Shown here piece after piece: positions 17,964 to 26,921 of a stretch of 64,000 nucleotides of DNA (positions within the stretch are counted from its first letter, which is position 1; each line of letters begins with the position of its first letter). The stretch lies in contig CAWEYS010000008.1 in the NCBI GenBank assembly GCA_963813355.1, forward strand, positions 62,001 to 126,000, in the 5' to 3' direction. The notes beneath the pieces were generated by a model. The model saw nothing but the letters and a program-made list of their open reading frames with translations, was not told the DNA's origin and ran no database searches. Source of the DNA: DATAGF01 sp963813355. GTDB taxonomy: Bacteria; Actinomycetota; Thermoleophilia; Miltoncostaeales; Miltoncostaeaceae. The translations under genes were made by a program, and so were the position numbers.

Positions 17964-18645
17964 CCACCACCTCCGGCGGGGCCTCGGCTGGGTCGCGGCT
18001 GCCCGGCGCCCCCTGTGCCGGGCCCCCGGCCTGCGGCAGCAGCTCCGCGATCGCCGCCATCATCCGCTCGACCGCCGCCTGCGAGCGGCGGCTGCGCGGC
18101 CCGTCGGTCAGGTCGGAGAGGTCGAGCGGCGGGCCGAGGACCACCCGGATCGGGCCGAACCGCTTCTGGCTGCCCCAGACCGCGGCGGGCACGACGGTGA
18201 CCTCGGGCTCCAGGCCGAGCGACCCCGCGCCGGGCAGCCCGGGGCGCAGGCGCCCCTCCGGGTTGCGCGTGCCCTCGGGGAACATGAGCAGCACGTCGCC
18301 CCGGCGCAGCAGGTCGCGCGCCAGGCGCAGCGCGCGCCGGTCGGCGCCGCCGCGCTCCACCGGGAAGGCGCCCAGGCGCCAGATGACGTAGTTGTAGGCG
18401 GGGATGCGGAAGAGCTCCAGCTTGGCCATGTAGTAGCTCTTGCGCGGCCGGGCGGCGAGGCCCAGGGTCGGCGGGTCCCACTGCGAGACGTGATTGGAGA
18501 CGACCAGGACCGGCCCGGTCGCCGGCACGTGCTCCTTGCCCCGCACGCGCATCCGCTTCATCCAGAAGATGGGCGGCACCAGCACGGCGTGGCCGAAGGC
18601 CCACCAGCGCCGCGTGATCGGCGGGACGCTGTAGAAGTCGGCCAC
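17956..18645 (-). CDS. plsC: 1-acyl-sn-glycerol-3-phosphate acyltransferase
   Basis: The 229-residue membrane enzyme acylates lysophosphatidic acid to phosphatidic acid. It carries NHVSQWDPP, the HX4D catalytic pair (VSNHVSQWDPP: H followed four residues later by D), and the binding motif FPEGTRNPEGRL. A hydrophobic patch at the N-terminus (FGHAVLVPPIFWMK) may anchor it. GTG at 18645 lies three bases after the cmk stop. The C-terminal 25 residues are Pro/Gly/Ala rich and not conserved. Substrate preference cannot be read from the sequence. Confidence 0.9.
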   Translation of the reverse strand: MADFYSVPPITRRWWAFGHAVLVPPIFWMKRMRVRGKEHVPATGPVLVVSNHVSQWDPPTLGLAARPRKSYYMAKLELFRIPAYNYVIWRLGAFPVERGGADRRALRLARDLLRRGDVLLMFPEGTRNPEGRLRPGLPGAGSLGLEPEVTVVPAAVWGSQKRFGPIRVVLGPPLDLSDLTDGPRSRRSQAAVERMMAAIAELLPQAGGPAQGAPGSRDPAEAPPEVVDG

Positions 18646-18647
18646 GG

Positions 18648-19316
18648 TCAGCCGCCGCCGGCGAGGGCGGCGACCAGGCTCATCACGCGGTCGGCCACGT
18701 CGCGCGCGTCCAGGTCGGAGGAGTCGATCACGACCGCCCCGTCGGCCACGCGCAGCGGGCTCGCCTCCCGGGTGGTGTCCAGCTCGTCGCGGCGGCGGAC
18801 GTCGGCCAGCACCTGGGCCTCGTCCAGCTCCATGCCGCGGGCGGCCAGCTCCCCGCACCGGCGGCGCGCGCGCTCCTCCGGGCTCGCGGTGAGGAAGACC
18901 TTGACCTCGGCGTCGGGCCAGACGGTGCTGCCCACGTCCCGGCCGTCGGAGACCCAGTCCCCGCGCGACATCAGCGCCCGCTGGGCGGCCACCATCTGCT
19001 CGCGCACCCCCGGGTGGGCCGAGACCTCGGACACCAGCGCCGCGACCTCGGGGGTCCTGATCTCGGCGGTCACGTCCTCCCCGTCGACGAACACGCGGTC
19101 GCCGTCGCCCGTGGGCACGATCTCGACGGGGTGCTGCCGGGCGAGCGCGACGAGGGCCTCGCCGTCCGACGCCGCCACGCCGCGCCGCACGGCGAGCAGG
19201 GTGAGGGCGCGGTACATCGCGCCCGTGTCGAGGTAGGCGGCGCCCAGGCGCCGGGCGACCTCCCTCGCCACGGTGCTCTTGCCCGCGCCGGCCGGCCCGT
19301 CGATGGCCACGATCAC
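18648..19316 (-). CDS. cmk: Cytidylate kinase
   Basis: The 222-residue NMP kinase phosphorylates CMP and dCMP. The P-loop is GPAGAGKST at residues 7-15; YLDTGAMYRALT (CMP binding) and SDGRDVGSTVWPDA are typical. The insert and lid positions (RARRRCGELAARG) match bacterial Cmk. GTG at 19316 overlaps the aroA stop by four bases, so the two are coupled, as in many genomes where aroA precedes cmk. Confidence 0.96.
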   Translation of the reverse strand: MIVAIDGPAGAGKSTVAREVARRLGAAYLDTGAMYRALTLLAVRRGVAASDGEALVALARQHPVEIVPTGDGDRVFVDGEDVTAEIRTPEVAALVSEVSAHPGVREQMVAAQRALMSRGDWVSDGRDVGSTVWPDAEVKVFLTASPEERARRRCGELAARGMELDEAQVLADVRRRDELDTTREASPLRVADGAVVIDSSDLDARDVADRVMSLVAALAGGG

Positions 19317-20617
19317 GCCGGGACGGCTCCCAGGCCGGCCAGGTCGCGCGCGAATGCCGGGTACGAGACCGCGACCGCCTCGAAGCCCTCCACCCCGACG
19401 CCGTCGAGGCTGGCCAGGCCCGCGACCGCGCCGACCATCGCGAGCCGGTGATCGCCGGCGGAGCCCATGGTGCCGCCGGGCAGTCGCCCGTCGCCGCGGA
19501 CCTCGAAGCCGTCCTCGCGCTCGTCGGCGCGCACGCCGAGCGCGCGCAGCGCGCGCACGAGCGCGGCGATCCGGTCGCTCTCCTTGGCCCGCAGCTCGGC
19601 GGCGCCGCGGACGACCGTGGCGCCGACCGCCATCGCCCCGAGCACCCCCACCAGGGGCAGCTCGTCGATCATCGACGGCACCTCCTCGGGCGCCACCTCC
19701 GTCCCGCGTAGCGATCCGGCGCGCCCCACGACGAGCGCCCCGCAGGGCTCCCCTGCCACGTCGGGCCCCCGCTCCTCGCGCACGTCGGCGCCCATCCGGC
19801 GCATGACCGCGAGCAGCCCGGTGCGCCGCGGGTTGAGGTTGACGCCCTCGAGCCGCACCTCCGGGTCGCCGAGCAGCGCCCCCGCGACCAGGTGGGGCGC
19901 CGCCGAGGAGAAGTCGCCGGGCACCTCCAGGTCCGGCAGCGCGAGGTCCTCGACCGGCCCGCGGACGCCGACGGCGCCCCCCTCCCGCAGCAGCGGCACG
20001 CCGGCGGCCTCGAGCATGCGCTCGGTGTGGTCGCGTGAGGGCGCCGGCTCGTGCACCCAGGTCTCGCCGTCGGCGTACAGCCCGGCCAGCAGGATGCAGC
20101 TCTTCACCTGGGCGCTGGCGACCTCCAGCCGGTGCTCGGCGCCGCGCAGCGGGTCCCCGCCGCTGACGACGAGCGGGGGCGTGCCGCCCGGGGCGGTGAA
20201 CACGGCCGCGCCCATGGCGCGCAGCGGCCGCGCCACCCGCGTCATCGGCCGTCGCCGCAGCGAGTCGTCGCCGTCGAGGACGACGTGCTGGGCGTGCTGG
20301 CCGACGAGCAGGCCGGGCAGCAGGCGCATGAGCGTCCCCGCGTTCGCGCAGTCGAGCGCGGGCGGCGGCCGCAGCCCGCGGAGGCCCCGCCCCTCGACCG
20401 TCACGGCCTCCCCGAGGTGGCCCTCGACCCGCACCCCGCTCGCCTCGACGGCGTCGAGCGTCGCGCCCGTGTCGGCCGAGTCGAGCGGGCGCGCGATCCG
20501 CACGTCCCTCGCGGAGACGGCCGCGAGCAGGAGGGCGCGATGGGTCAGGGACTTGTCCGGCGGGACGCGGAGCGTCCCGTGGAGCGCCGGGACGGGTGCC
20601 ACGCGGACGACCGGCAT
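19313..20617 (-). CDS. aroA: 5-enolpyruvylshikimate-3-phosphate synthase
   Basis: The 434-residue product makes EPSP from shikimate-3-phosphate and PEP in the chorismate pathway. It has PPDKSLTHRALLLAA at the N-terminus, CANAGTLMRLLPG, SSQ-like SAQVKSCILLAG, and the late motifs RAKESDRIAAL and GDHRLAM. The position equivalent to E. coli Pro101 is Leu, which is common in Bacillus-like enzymes and not by itself a sign of herbicide tolerance. It is the first gene of the aroA-cmk-plsC-der operon. Other aromatic genes are elsewhere in the window (tyrA, aroF, hisC, aroH). Confidence 0.96.
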   Translation of the reverse strand: MPVVRVAPVPALHGTLRVPPDKSLTHRALLLAAVSARDVRIARPLDSADTGATLDAVEASGVRVEGHLGEAVTVEGRGLRGLRPPPALDCANAGTLMRLLPGLLVGQHAQHVVLDGDDSLRRRPMTRVARPLRAMGAAVFTAPGGTPPLVVSGGDPLRGAEHRLEVASAQVKSCILLAGLYADGETWVHEPAPSRDHTERMLEAAGVPLLREGGAVGVRGPVEDLALPDLEVPGDFSSAAPHLVAGALLGDPEVRLEGVNLNPRRTGLLAVMRRMGADVREERGPDVAGEPCGALVVGRAGSLRGTEVAPEEVPSMIDELPLVGVLGAMAVGATVVRGAAELRAKESDRIAALVRALRALGVRADEREDGFEVRGDGRLPGGTMGSAGDHRLAMVGAVAGLASLDGVGVEGFEAVAVSYPAFARDLAGLGAVPA

Positions 20618-20678
20618 CGGGAAAGCCTAGTCGAGTGCGGGCCGCGCGCCCGAGCCGTGCGCCATCCGACGCCCCGGG

Positions 20679-21629
20679 CTACCGGGCGGCGTCCGGGCGG
20701 ATCGACCGCGCCACGCGCAGGGCGACCTCCTCACCGGAGGGCATGCCGCGCACCTGGAGCCCGAAGGCCCGCTCGGGCCCCTCCCACACCAGCGTCACCA
20801 GGCGCGGCCCGCGAAGGACGCCCTCCACGTCGCCGACCCGCTCCCGCCGCGCCCCGCGGCCGCCCGTGTCCGGGCTGGCGAGGGGCGCCGGCGCCTGGCG
20901 CACCAGCACCCGGGCGCCGTCGGCGCCGGTCCAGGCGATGACGATGGCCGGCGGCGCCGCCGGGTAGGCGATGTCCGGCTCGACCCGCGGGCGGCCCCGC
21001 TCCAGCCCGTCGGGCATCCAGGTGGGCAGCCACGCCTCGTAGCCGGCCTCGAAGGCCGCCTCGGCCAGCCCGGGCGTCCAGCGGCCCCCGCCGATGCCGG
21101 CGCCCATCCCGTGGGTCGCGCCCAGCCGCCCGCTTACGGACGCGCCGTCGAAGCGCAGCTCGGAGATGCCGGGGCGCGCGAGGCGGCCGACCGCCTCGCC
21201 CGAGGCGTCGAGCGCGTCGACGGCCAGCACCGCGACCTCGGCCGGGATGCGCGCGAGCACCAGGCGCTCCCCGCCCGCGGGGGCGGCCGGCACCGGCTCG
21301 TCGGTCGCCAGCAGCGGCTGCGCGGCCGCGGCCTCCGGGGCGAGGCGGGCGACCAGGACGCGGTCGGCGTGGGGCGGCGCCTCGAGCGCCACCGCCGCCG
21401 CCACGACCGGGCGCCAGCGGCTGGGCCTCCCCGGAGGGCACGAGACGCGGGCGACGACCTCGCCCTCGGGCGACACCCAGGCGACGCGCGCGCACGGCGG
21501 GTCGCCGGCCACCGACGCCGCCACGATCGGCGCGCCGTCCTCCGCGGGCAGGGCGTGGGGCACCGGGTGCCCGAGGGCGGCCTCGGCGATCCCGCGGGCG
21601 CGCGCCAGGGCGTCGTCCATCGCGTCCAT
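20679..21629 (-). CDS. Unknown protein with a DUF4367-like C-terminal domain
   Basis: The product is 316 residues without a signal peptide or membrane segment. The N-terminal 200 residues are Ala/Pro/Val-rich with regular beta-strand patterns (ARVAWVSPEGEVVARVSC, DRVLVARLAPEA). The C-terminal 115 residues follow the pattern of DUF4367 domains (GYEAWLPTWMPDGLERG, then strands, VEGVLRG, LVWEGPERAFGLQVRG, and a final helix EEVALRVARSI), a domain better known from sporulation and anti-sigma proteins, where it is extracytoplasmic; the lack of an export signal here is odd. ATG at 21629 or 21620 both fit; the ribosome site is weak. Assignment is by pattern, not by search. Confidence 0.6.
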   Translation of the reverse strand: MDAMDDALARARGIAEAALGHPVPHALPAEDGAPIVAASVAGDPPCARVAWVSPEGEVVARVSCPPGRPSRWRPVVAAAVALEAPPHADRVLVARLAPEAAAAQPLLATDEPVPAAPAGGERLVLARIPAEVAVLAVDALDASGEAVGRLARPGISELRFDGASVSGRLGATHGMGAGIGGGRWTPGLAEAAFEAGYEAWLPTWMPDGLERGRPRVEPDIAYPAAPPAIVIAWTGADGARVLVRQAPAPLASPDTGGRGARRERVGDVEGVLRGPRLVTLVWEGPERAFGLQVRGMPSGEEVALRVARSIRPDAAR

Positions 21630-21668
21630 CACACCACATCCGTCCGAGGCGGCCGTCAGCATGCGCCC

Positions 21669-21812
21669 ATGTTGACCTTCGCGTGCCACGAGTGCGGCGC
21701 GCCGCTCGACCCGGGCGAGGAGCTCTGGCGCGCTCCGGAGGACGGCGCGCCCGACGACGACGGCGAGCCGTACTGCACGGCGTGCGCCTCGCCGCTCGGC
21801 ATCGCGGCCTGA
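21669..21812 (+). CDS. 47-residue zinc-ribbon protein
   Basis: This short gene encodes two knuckles, CHECG near the start and CTAC near the end, separated by an acidic linker (APDDDGEP) with a Trp in EELWRAPED. Four cysteines spaced as CxxC-x27-CxxC suggest one structural zinc. The frame is open upstream but the conserved-looking part begins at the ATG at 21669. It starts 39 bases from the divergent DUF4367-like gene and ends 22 bases before a hydrolase. Function is unknown; it could be a nucleic-acid or protein adaptor. Confidence 0.55.
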   Translation: MLTFACHECGAPLDPGEELWRAPEDGAPDDDGEPYCTACASPLGIAA

Positions 21813-21834
21813 CAGCGCCTGACATCCTGGGGGG

Positions 21835-22662
21835 GTGACCAGCTCCGAGCCGGCGCCCCTCGAGGCGCGGCGGGACGGCGTGGTGCTCGCGGGCGAGGCG
21901 TCAGCGGGCGACGGGGAGCCGATCCTGCTGCTGCACGGGCTGACCGCCACCCGGCGCTACGTCGTCCACGGCTCGAGGGTGCTCGAGCGCGCCGGGCACC
22001 CGGTGCTCGCCTACGACGCCCGTGGCCACGGCGCGTCGTCGCCCGCCGGCGGGCCTGAGGCCTACACCTACGACGAGCTCGTCCGCGACGCCGTGGCGGT
22101 GCTGGACGCGGCCGGCGTCGGGCGCGCGTCGGTCGCGGGCCAGTCGATGGGCGCCGCCACCGCCGTCGCCCTCGCCCTCGCCCACCCCGAGCGCGTGAGG
22201 GCCCTGGCCCTCGTCACCCCCGCCCACCTCGGCCGGCCGAGCGCCGACCTCGCCCGCTGGGACCGGCTGGCCGCGGGGCTCGAGGAGGGCGGGCCCGAGG
22301 GCTTCCTCGCGGCCCTGGGGCCGCTGACCCTCGACGAGCGCTGGCGCGAGTCGGTGCGCACCGTGATCCTGCAGCGCATCGCGCGCCACGAGCACCCGGA
22401 CGCGGTGGCGGCGGCCCTGCGCGGCATCCCCCGGACGGCGGCCTTCGACGGGCTCGAGGCCCTGTCGGGGATCGCGGGCCCGACACTGGTGGTCGGGAGC
22501 CGCGACGGCGCCGACCCGGACCACCCGCTGGCGGTGGCGCAGGAGTACGCGCGGCGCATCCCGGGCGCCCGGCTGGTCGTCGAGCACGAGGGCGAGTCGC
22601 CGCTCGCATGGCGCGGCGGAGCCCTCTCCAAGGCGATCCTCGAGCTGGTCGACGGCGCCTGA
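21835..22662 (+). CDS. Alpha/beta-fold hydrolase
   Basis: The 275-residue cytoplasmic protein has the lipase/esterase-like fold: oxyanion strand ILLLHGLTATRR, DARGHGASS, the nucleophile elbow GQSMGAA with catalytic Ser, and a late acidic residue in VVGSRDGADPDHP. The histidine expected near the C-terminus may be the one in VVEHEGESPLAWRG. GTG at 21835 follows a GGGGG ribosome site. The substrate cannot be predicted. It is followed by a 97-base gap holding the ECF42 promoter. Confidence 0.85.
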   Translation: MTSSEPAPLEARRDGVVLAGEASAGDGEPILLLHGLTATRRYVVHGSRVLERAGHPVLAYDARGHGASSPAGGPEAYTYDELVRDAVAVLDAAGVGRASVAGQSMGAATAVALALAHPERVRALALVTPAHLGRPSADLARWDRLAAGLEEGGPEGFLAALGPLTLDERWRESVRTVILQRIARHEHPDAVAAALRGIPRTAAFDGLEALSGIAGPTLVVGSRDGADPDHPLAVAQEYARRIPGARLVVEHEGESPLAWRGGALSKAILELVDGA

Positions 22663-22681
22663 CGAAGAGTTTCGCCCGGGC

Positions 22682-22708
22682 TGTCGATTTCGCGGCCGGA
22701 GCGGCGTC
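22682..22708 (+). promoter_or_regulatory. ECF42-type promoter upstream of the DGPF gene
   Basis: TGTCGA at 22682-22687 and CGTC at 22705-22708 are exactly 17 bases apart. This is the -35/-10 pair I know for ECF42 sigma factors. It lies 52 bases before the DGPF start, so the sigma factor two genes on probably transcribes its own operon. Confidence 0.75.
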
Positions 22709-22759
22709 TACTTTCACGACAGGCGGGTCGCCCGGCCCGCCGCGATCCGGAGGTGCGAC

Positions 22760-23110
22760 GTGCGCTACCTGCTCCTGATCTACGGCGACGAGAGCCGCTG
22801 GCCCGAGATGTCCGAGGCGGACCAGGAGGCCCAGATGGGCAAGTGGGACGCTTACACGAAGGCCATCACGGCCGAGGGCATCATCCGCGGCGGCGACGCC
22901 CTGCAGCCCACGGCGGCGGCCACGACCGTGAGGGTGCGCGACGGCGAGACCCAGGTGATCGACGGGCCCTTCGCCGAGACGCGCGAGCAGCTCGGCGGCT
23001 ACTACATGATCGAGTGCGAGACGCTCGACCAGGCCATCGACGCGGCCCGCCGGATCCCGAGCGTGGACACGGGCAGCGTCGAGGTGCGGCCGATCATGGA
23101 GTTCGACTGA
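22760..23110 (+). CDS. YCII-related (DGPF) protein
   Basis: The 116-residue protein belongs to the YCII/DGPF family: MRYLLLIYGDES at the N-terminus, then VIDGPFAETREQLGGYYMIE, which contains the DGPF signature, and the terminal strand SVEVRPIMEF. Members are small ferredoxin-like folds of unclear biochemistry that are almost always encoded beside ECF42 sigma factors. GTG at 22760 has a good GGAGG seven bases upstream. Its stop overlaps the start of the sigma factor. Likely co-regulated with it from the promoter at 22682. Confidence 0.93.
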   Translation: MRYLLLIYGDESRWPEMSEADQEAQMGKWDAYTKAITAEGIIRGGDALQPTAAATTVRVRDGETQVIDGPFAETREQLGGYYMIECETLDQAIDAARRIPSVDTGSVEVRPIMEFD

Positions 23111-24351
23111 CGGCCGACGGCCGCGACGCCGTCGCCCGCGTCGTCCGCGAGGAGCACGGGCGGGCACTGGCGGTCCTGGCGCGCGCCCTCGGCGACATCG
23201 ACCGCGCCGAGGACGCGCTGCAGGACGCCTACGCGGTCGCGCTCGCCCGCTGGCCGCGCGACGGGACGCCGGACGCGCCGCTGGCCTGGATCCTCACGAC
23301 CGCGCGCAACCGGGCGATCGACCGCCTGCGCCGCGAGCGGACGCGGCGGGAGTCCGAGGCCGCCCGGGCGCGCGACCTCCAGGAGCGGGCCGAGGAGATG
23401 ATCCCCGACGGAATCGACGAGGCGGAGATCCCCGACGAGCGGCTCGGGCTGATCTTCGCGTGCTGTCATCCAGCACTCGCCCGCGACGCGCAGGTGCCCC
23501 TGACCCTGCGGCTGGTCGCCGGGCTGACGGTCCCCGAGGTGGCGCGGTCGCTGCTGCTGCCGCCGGCCACGGTCGCCCAGCGGCTGGTGAGGGCGAAGCG
23601 CAAGATCCGCGACGCGGGCATCCCGATGGAGGTGCCGCCCGGCGAGCGCCTGCCCGAGCGCCTCGACGTGGTGCTCACCGTGGTCTCGCTCGTCTTCACC
23701 GAGGGGTACGTCGCGACCGGCGGCCCCGAGCTCCGCCGCGACGACCTCGCCGAGGAGGCGATCCGCCTGGGCGGCGTGCTCGTGGACCTGATGCCCGACG
23801 AGGCCGAGCCGGCGGGGCTCCTCGCCCTCATGACGCTGCACCACGCGCGGCGCGCGGCGCGCGCCGGCGAGGGGGGCGCGCTGGTCCTGCTCGAGGACCA
23901 GGACCGCGCGCTCTGGGACCGCGAGGCGATCGCGCGCGGGACCGCGGGCGTCGAGCGGGCGCTGCGCATGCGGCGCCCGCCGGGGCGCTTCGCCCTGCAG
24001 GCCGCCATCGCCGCCGTGCACGCCGAGGCGCCCTCGGCCGCCGCGACCGACTGGCCTCAGATCCTCGCCCTCTACGACGAGCTCATGCGCCGGGCGCCCT
24101 CCCCCGTCGTCGCGCTCAACCGGGCCGTCGCCGTCGCCCAGGTCGAGGGCCCGGGGGCGGGCCTCGACCTCGTGGACGCCATCGCCGCCGACGGCGCGCT
24201 CGACGCCTATGCCCCGCTCCACGCCGCGCGCGCCGACCTGCTGCGGCGGCTGGGCCGGGCCGGCGAGGCGGCCGACGAGTACGCGCTCGCCGCCGGGCTG
24301 ACGGCCAACCCGGCGGAGCGGGCCTTCCTCGAGGAGCGCTCGCGCGCATAG
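23107..24351 (+). CDS. ECF42-group RNA polymerase sigma factor with TPR-like C-terminal domain
   Basis: The 414-residue protein has sigma region 2 (AEDALQDAYAVALARWP, WILTTARNRAIDRLRRER) and region 4 (LRLVAGLTVPEVARSLLLPPATVAQRLVRAKRKIRD), followed by a 220-residue helical extension (DUF6596/TPR-like; ALNRAVAVAQVEGPGAGL) that replaces an anti-sigma factor in this group. There is no ATG, GTG or TTG in frame near the conserved N-terminus; the only position that fits is CTG at 23107, overlapping the DGPF stop as CTGA in the place where this genome normally uses ATGA/GTGA. Activity is thought to be controlled through the C-terminal extension. Confidence 0.93.
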   Translation: MTADGRDAVARVVREEHGRALAVLARALGDIDRAEDALQDAYAVALARWPRDGTPDAPLAWILTTARNRAIDRLRRERTRRESEAARARDLQERAEEMIPDGIDEAEIPDERLGLIFACCHPALARDAQVPLTLRLVAGLTVPEVARSLLLPPATVAQRLVRAKRKIRDAGIPMEVPPGERLPERLDVVLTVVSLVFTEGYVATGGPELRRDDLAEEAIRLGGVLVDLMPDEAEPAGLLALMTLHHARRAARAGEGGALVLLEDQDRALWDREAIARGTAGVERALRMRRPPGRFALQAAIAAVHAEAPSAAATDWPQILALYDELMRRAPSPVVALNRAVAVAQVEGPGAGLDLVDAIAADGALDAYAPLHAARADLLRRLGRAGEAADEYALAAGLTANPAERAFLEERSRA

Positions 24352-24361
24352 AGTCTCCGGC

Positions 24362-25180
24362 GTGTCGACGCCGGGCGAGGGCGGGAGGGGCCGGCGTATC
24401 GCCGTGGTCCTCGTGCCCGGGGTCGGCGAGGAGGCGCCCACCGAGACGTCGCGCGCCGTGGCCGACGGGCTGCTCGCCCAGGCCGACGGCTACGCCCGCG
24501 GGGAGGCGGACGCGATCGACGTGGTCGTCCCCGGCCCCCGGGACCGCCCCCGCGAGCTCTACCGGGCCGACCGCCAGGCGCTGCGGCGGGGCCGCGACGA
24601 GATCGACCTGGTGGAGATGCGGTGGTCGGACATCTCGCGCTTCCCGAAGGGGCTGCTGGCGTTCTTCACCAGCCTCTTCGGCCTCGGCCTGCAGACGATG
24701 ACCGTCGGGCTCGAGGCGAGCCACCGCGCCGACGACGACGACTTCGCCGGCCAACCCGGCCGCGAGGCCGCCGCTGCGCTGGCGCGTGGGTCGTCCTGGT
24801 GGCGGGCGTGCTCGGGCGCGCTCGTGGGCCTGGTGGTGGTCGCAGGACGCGGCGCACGCGCTCGCGGTGCTCGCGGGCGGCGGCCGCCGCGCGGCGCGGT
24901 GCTGCTGGGGAACGTGATCGCGTACCGGCGGGCGGCCGTCTCGGTGGCGAACGCCATCATCGGGGCGGCCTCGTGGTGGCTCGCGGCGATCCTGGTGCCG
25001 CTGACCGTCATCGCCGCGATCGCGGCCACGGCGCTCTGGCTGGTGGTCGACGACACCTTCGGGCTCAACGACGTGCTGGCCTCGGTCCTCGTGGGCGCGG
25101 TCGGCGCGCTGGCGCTCTGGCGCCTCGCCAAGTGGCCTGTCCAACGGCGGCTGGGGCGGGCGCGGGCTGGCGTGTCCTGA
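24362..25180 (+). pseudogene. Frameshifted membrane protein, N-terminal fragment
   Basis: GTG at 24362 opens a frame with IAVVLVPGVGEEAP, then DEIDLVEMRWSDISRFPKG, two amphipathic or hydrophobic segments, and a strong pair of membrane helices (ASWWLAAILVPLTVIAAIAATALWLVV). The region around 24750-24900 switches frame several times. The literal frame stops at 25180, but its continuation (RTVTAALLAAA, then GVGIWSVAATDSIAV, then GAWLVAVTIVVAA, then LIALLLLVRVHG) is found in successive other frames up to 25435. Each jump can be repaired by deleting one C. It belongs with the fragment at 25441 as one membrane hydrolase of about 840 residues. Confidence 0.7.
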
Positions 25181-25440
25181 TCGACGCGCGCACCGTGACG
25201 GCGGCGCTGCTCGCGGCGGCCGATCGGGGTCGGGATCTGGTCGGTCGCCGCGACGGACTCGATCGCCGTCGGCCTCAGCAGGGCGAGCCTGATCGCGGCG
25301 GGCTTCGGGCTGCGCGGCGCCTGGCTGGTCGCGGTGACGATCGTGGTCGCCGCCGCTCATCGCGCTGCTGCTGCTGGTGCGGGTCCACGGCGCCTCGGCG
25401 CTCAAGCGGCTGTGGTTCACGGAGGTCGCGACAACCGCCG

Positions 25441-26921
25441 ATGAGCACCCTCTTCGTCGCGCTCGTCGGGGCGATCCTCATCGGCGGCATCGGCGCGGTG
25501 GCCTACTCGACGGCGACCGACGCCACCTGGGGGAAGGCGGCGCCCGAGGTGCGCTGCCTCGCCGAGCCGACCAGCTGGGAGTGGAGCACCGACTGCGGCA
25601 AGCTCGGCGCGGGCTGGGGGCCGCTCGCGCAGGCCATCGGCCGCGACCTGCAGGACGCCGACGCCAGGCAGGCCGCCGTCTCCGGCGCCCGCGACGAGGC
25701 CCTGCTCGACCCGGACCCGGGCGCCCGCGACGAGGCCCTGGCGGAGGTCGCCGCCGAGCAGGGCGAGATCGACCTGGTGCGCGACCAGGCCGCCGCGGCC
25801 GAGAAGGCCGCCCAGGCCTCGCCGACCTGGTGGGCGCAGGACCTCTACTCGATCACCACCCGCCCCCTGGCCTGGATGGTCCTCGTCCTCGGGATCCTGC
25901 TCGTGGCCGGGGTGATCGCCATCGCGGTCCGGGTCGTGCGCGCCCGGCGCGGGCCGCGGGGGCGGGTGCTGTCGGAGGTGCTGCGGGATGGGCCGGGCTG
26001 GCGCGGCGGCCTGGTCCTGCTCGGCCTCGGCGCGGCGGCGGTCGCGTGGACGTGGGCGGTCTGGACGGCCCTCCCGGACGACGCCAGCGAGCCGGGGTTC
26101 GGCTCCGCCGTCGGGGCGGCGCTCACCTCCACCGGCGTGCTGGCGCTGCTCGCGCTCACCCGCATCCTCCCGGTCGACCCGCGCCGCTGGCGCGACAACG
26201 TGGGCGGCGGGCTGGAGCGCCTGCGCGGCGTGGTGGACCGGGCCTACGACGTCGCGACCTACCTGCGCCTCGACCCCACGGACGGCGACGGCGTGCGCAC
26301 GCGCATCATCCGCCGGTACCGCGCGGTGCTGCGACGCCTGGAGGGCGACTACGACGAGATCGTCATCGTCGCCCACAGCCAGGGCACGATCCTCACCATC
26401 GCCACCCTCTTCGGGGACGCGCGGCGGCGGTACGGGGAGGCCGCCGGAAGCCTGTGGGGCGTGCGGCCCTGGGCCGACGCCGCCGGTGACTCGGCGCTGG
26501 CCGGGCGGCTGCGCGGCGTCGTGACCATGGGCTCGCCCTTCCTCCAGACCTACGAGGCGCGCCTGCCCGGCCAGTACGACTGGCTCGACCCGGCCCGTCC
26601 CGGACGCGCTGGCCGCGCGGATGCGGCCCGTTCTCGCTCACCTGGGTCAACGCCTATCGGGCCCGGGACTTCATCGGGCGGGCGATCTTCCAGGACCCGC
26701 TCGACCCCGCCAACGCGCAGGAGGGCCGCGGGCGCGAGTGGCGGGTGCCGGCCGAGCCGGAGCCGGTGCGCCTGGTCGACGTCTGCCTGCACGGCGCCGG
26801 CCACCACACCGGATACTGGGGAGACCGCGAGCTGATCGCCTGGCTCCACGCCCTGCTGCGGGCGCCCGAGCTACGCGACCCCCGCGGCTACGTCATCGAG
26901 GACGCGACCTCGGCCCTGTAG
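25441..26921 (+). pseudogene. Frameshifted membrane hydrolase, C-terminal fragment
   Basis: This piece opens with a membrane helix (LFVALVGAILIGGIGAVAY), a soluble loop with two Cys (VRCLAEP, STDCGKLG), two more helices (AWMVLVLGILLVAGVIAIAV; two near 26010-26160), and then a hydrolase core: YDEIVIVAHSQGTILTIATLF holds a GxSxG-like nucleophile (AHSQG). The literal frame continues to 26835, but homology shifts at about 26603 and 26630 to a frame reading FSLTWVNAYRARDFIG ... VCLHGAGHHTGYWGD, the latter offering the catalytic His, and ending with TAG at 26919-26921. It overlaps the convergent tyrA by 34 bases. Role unknown. Confidence 0.72.

Noticed and set aside
20320..20360. Glyphosate-tolerant EPSP synthase (Leu at the Pro101 position)
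   Set aside because: Leu is normal in many bacterial enzymes of this type and Gly96 is kept; no tolerance can be inferred.
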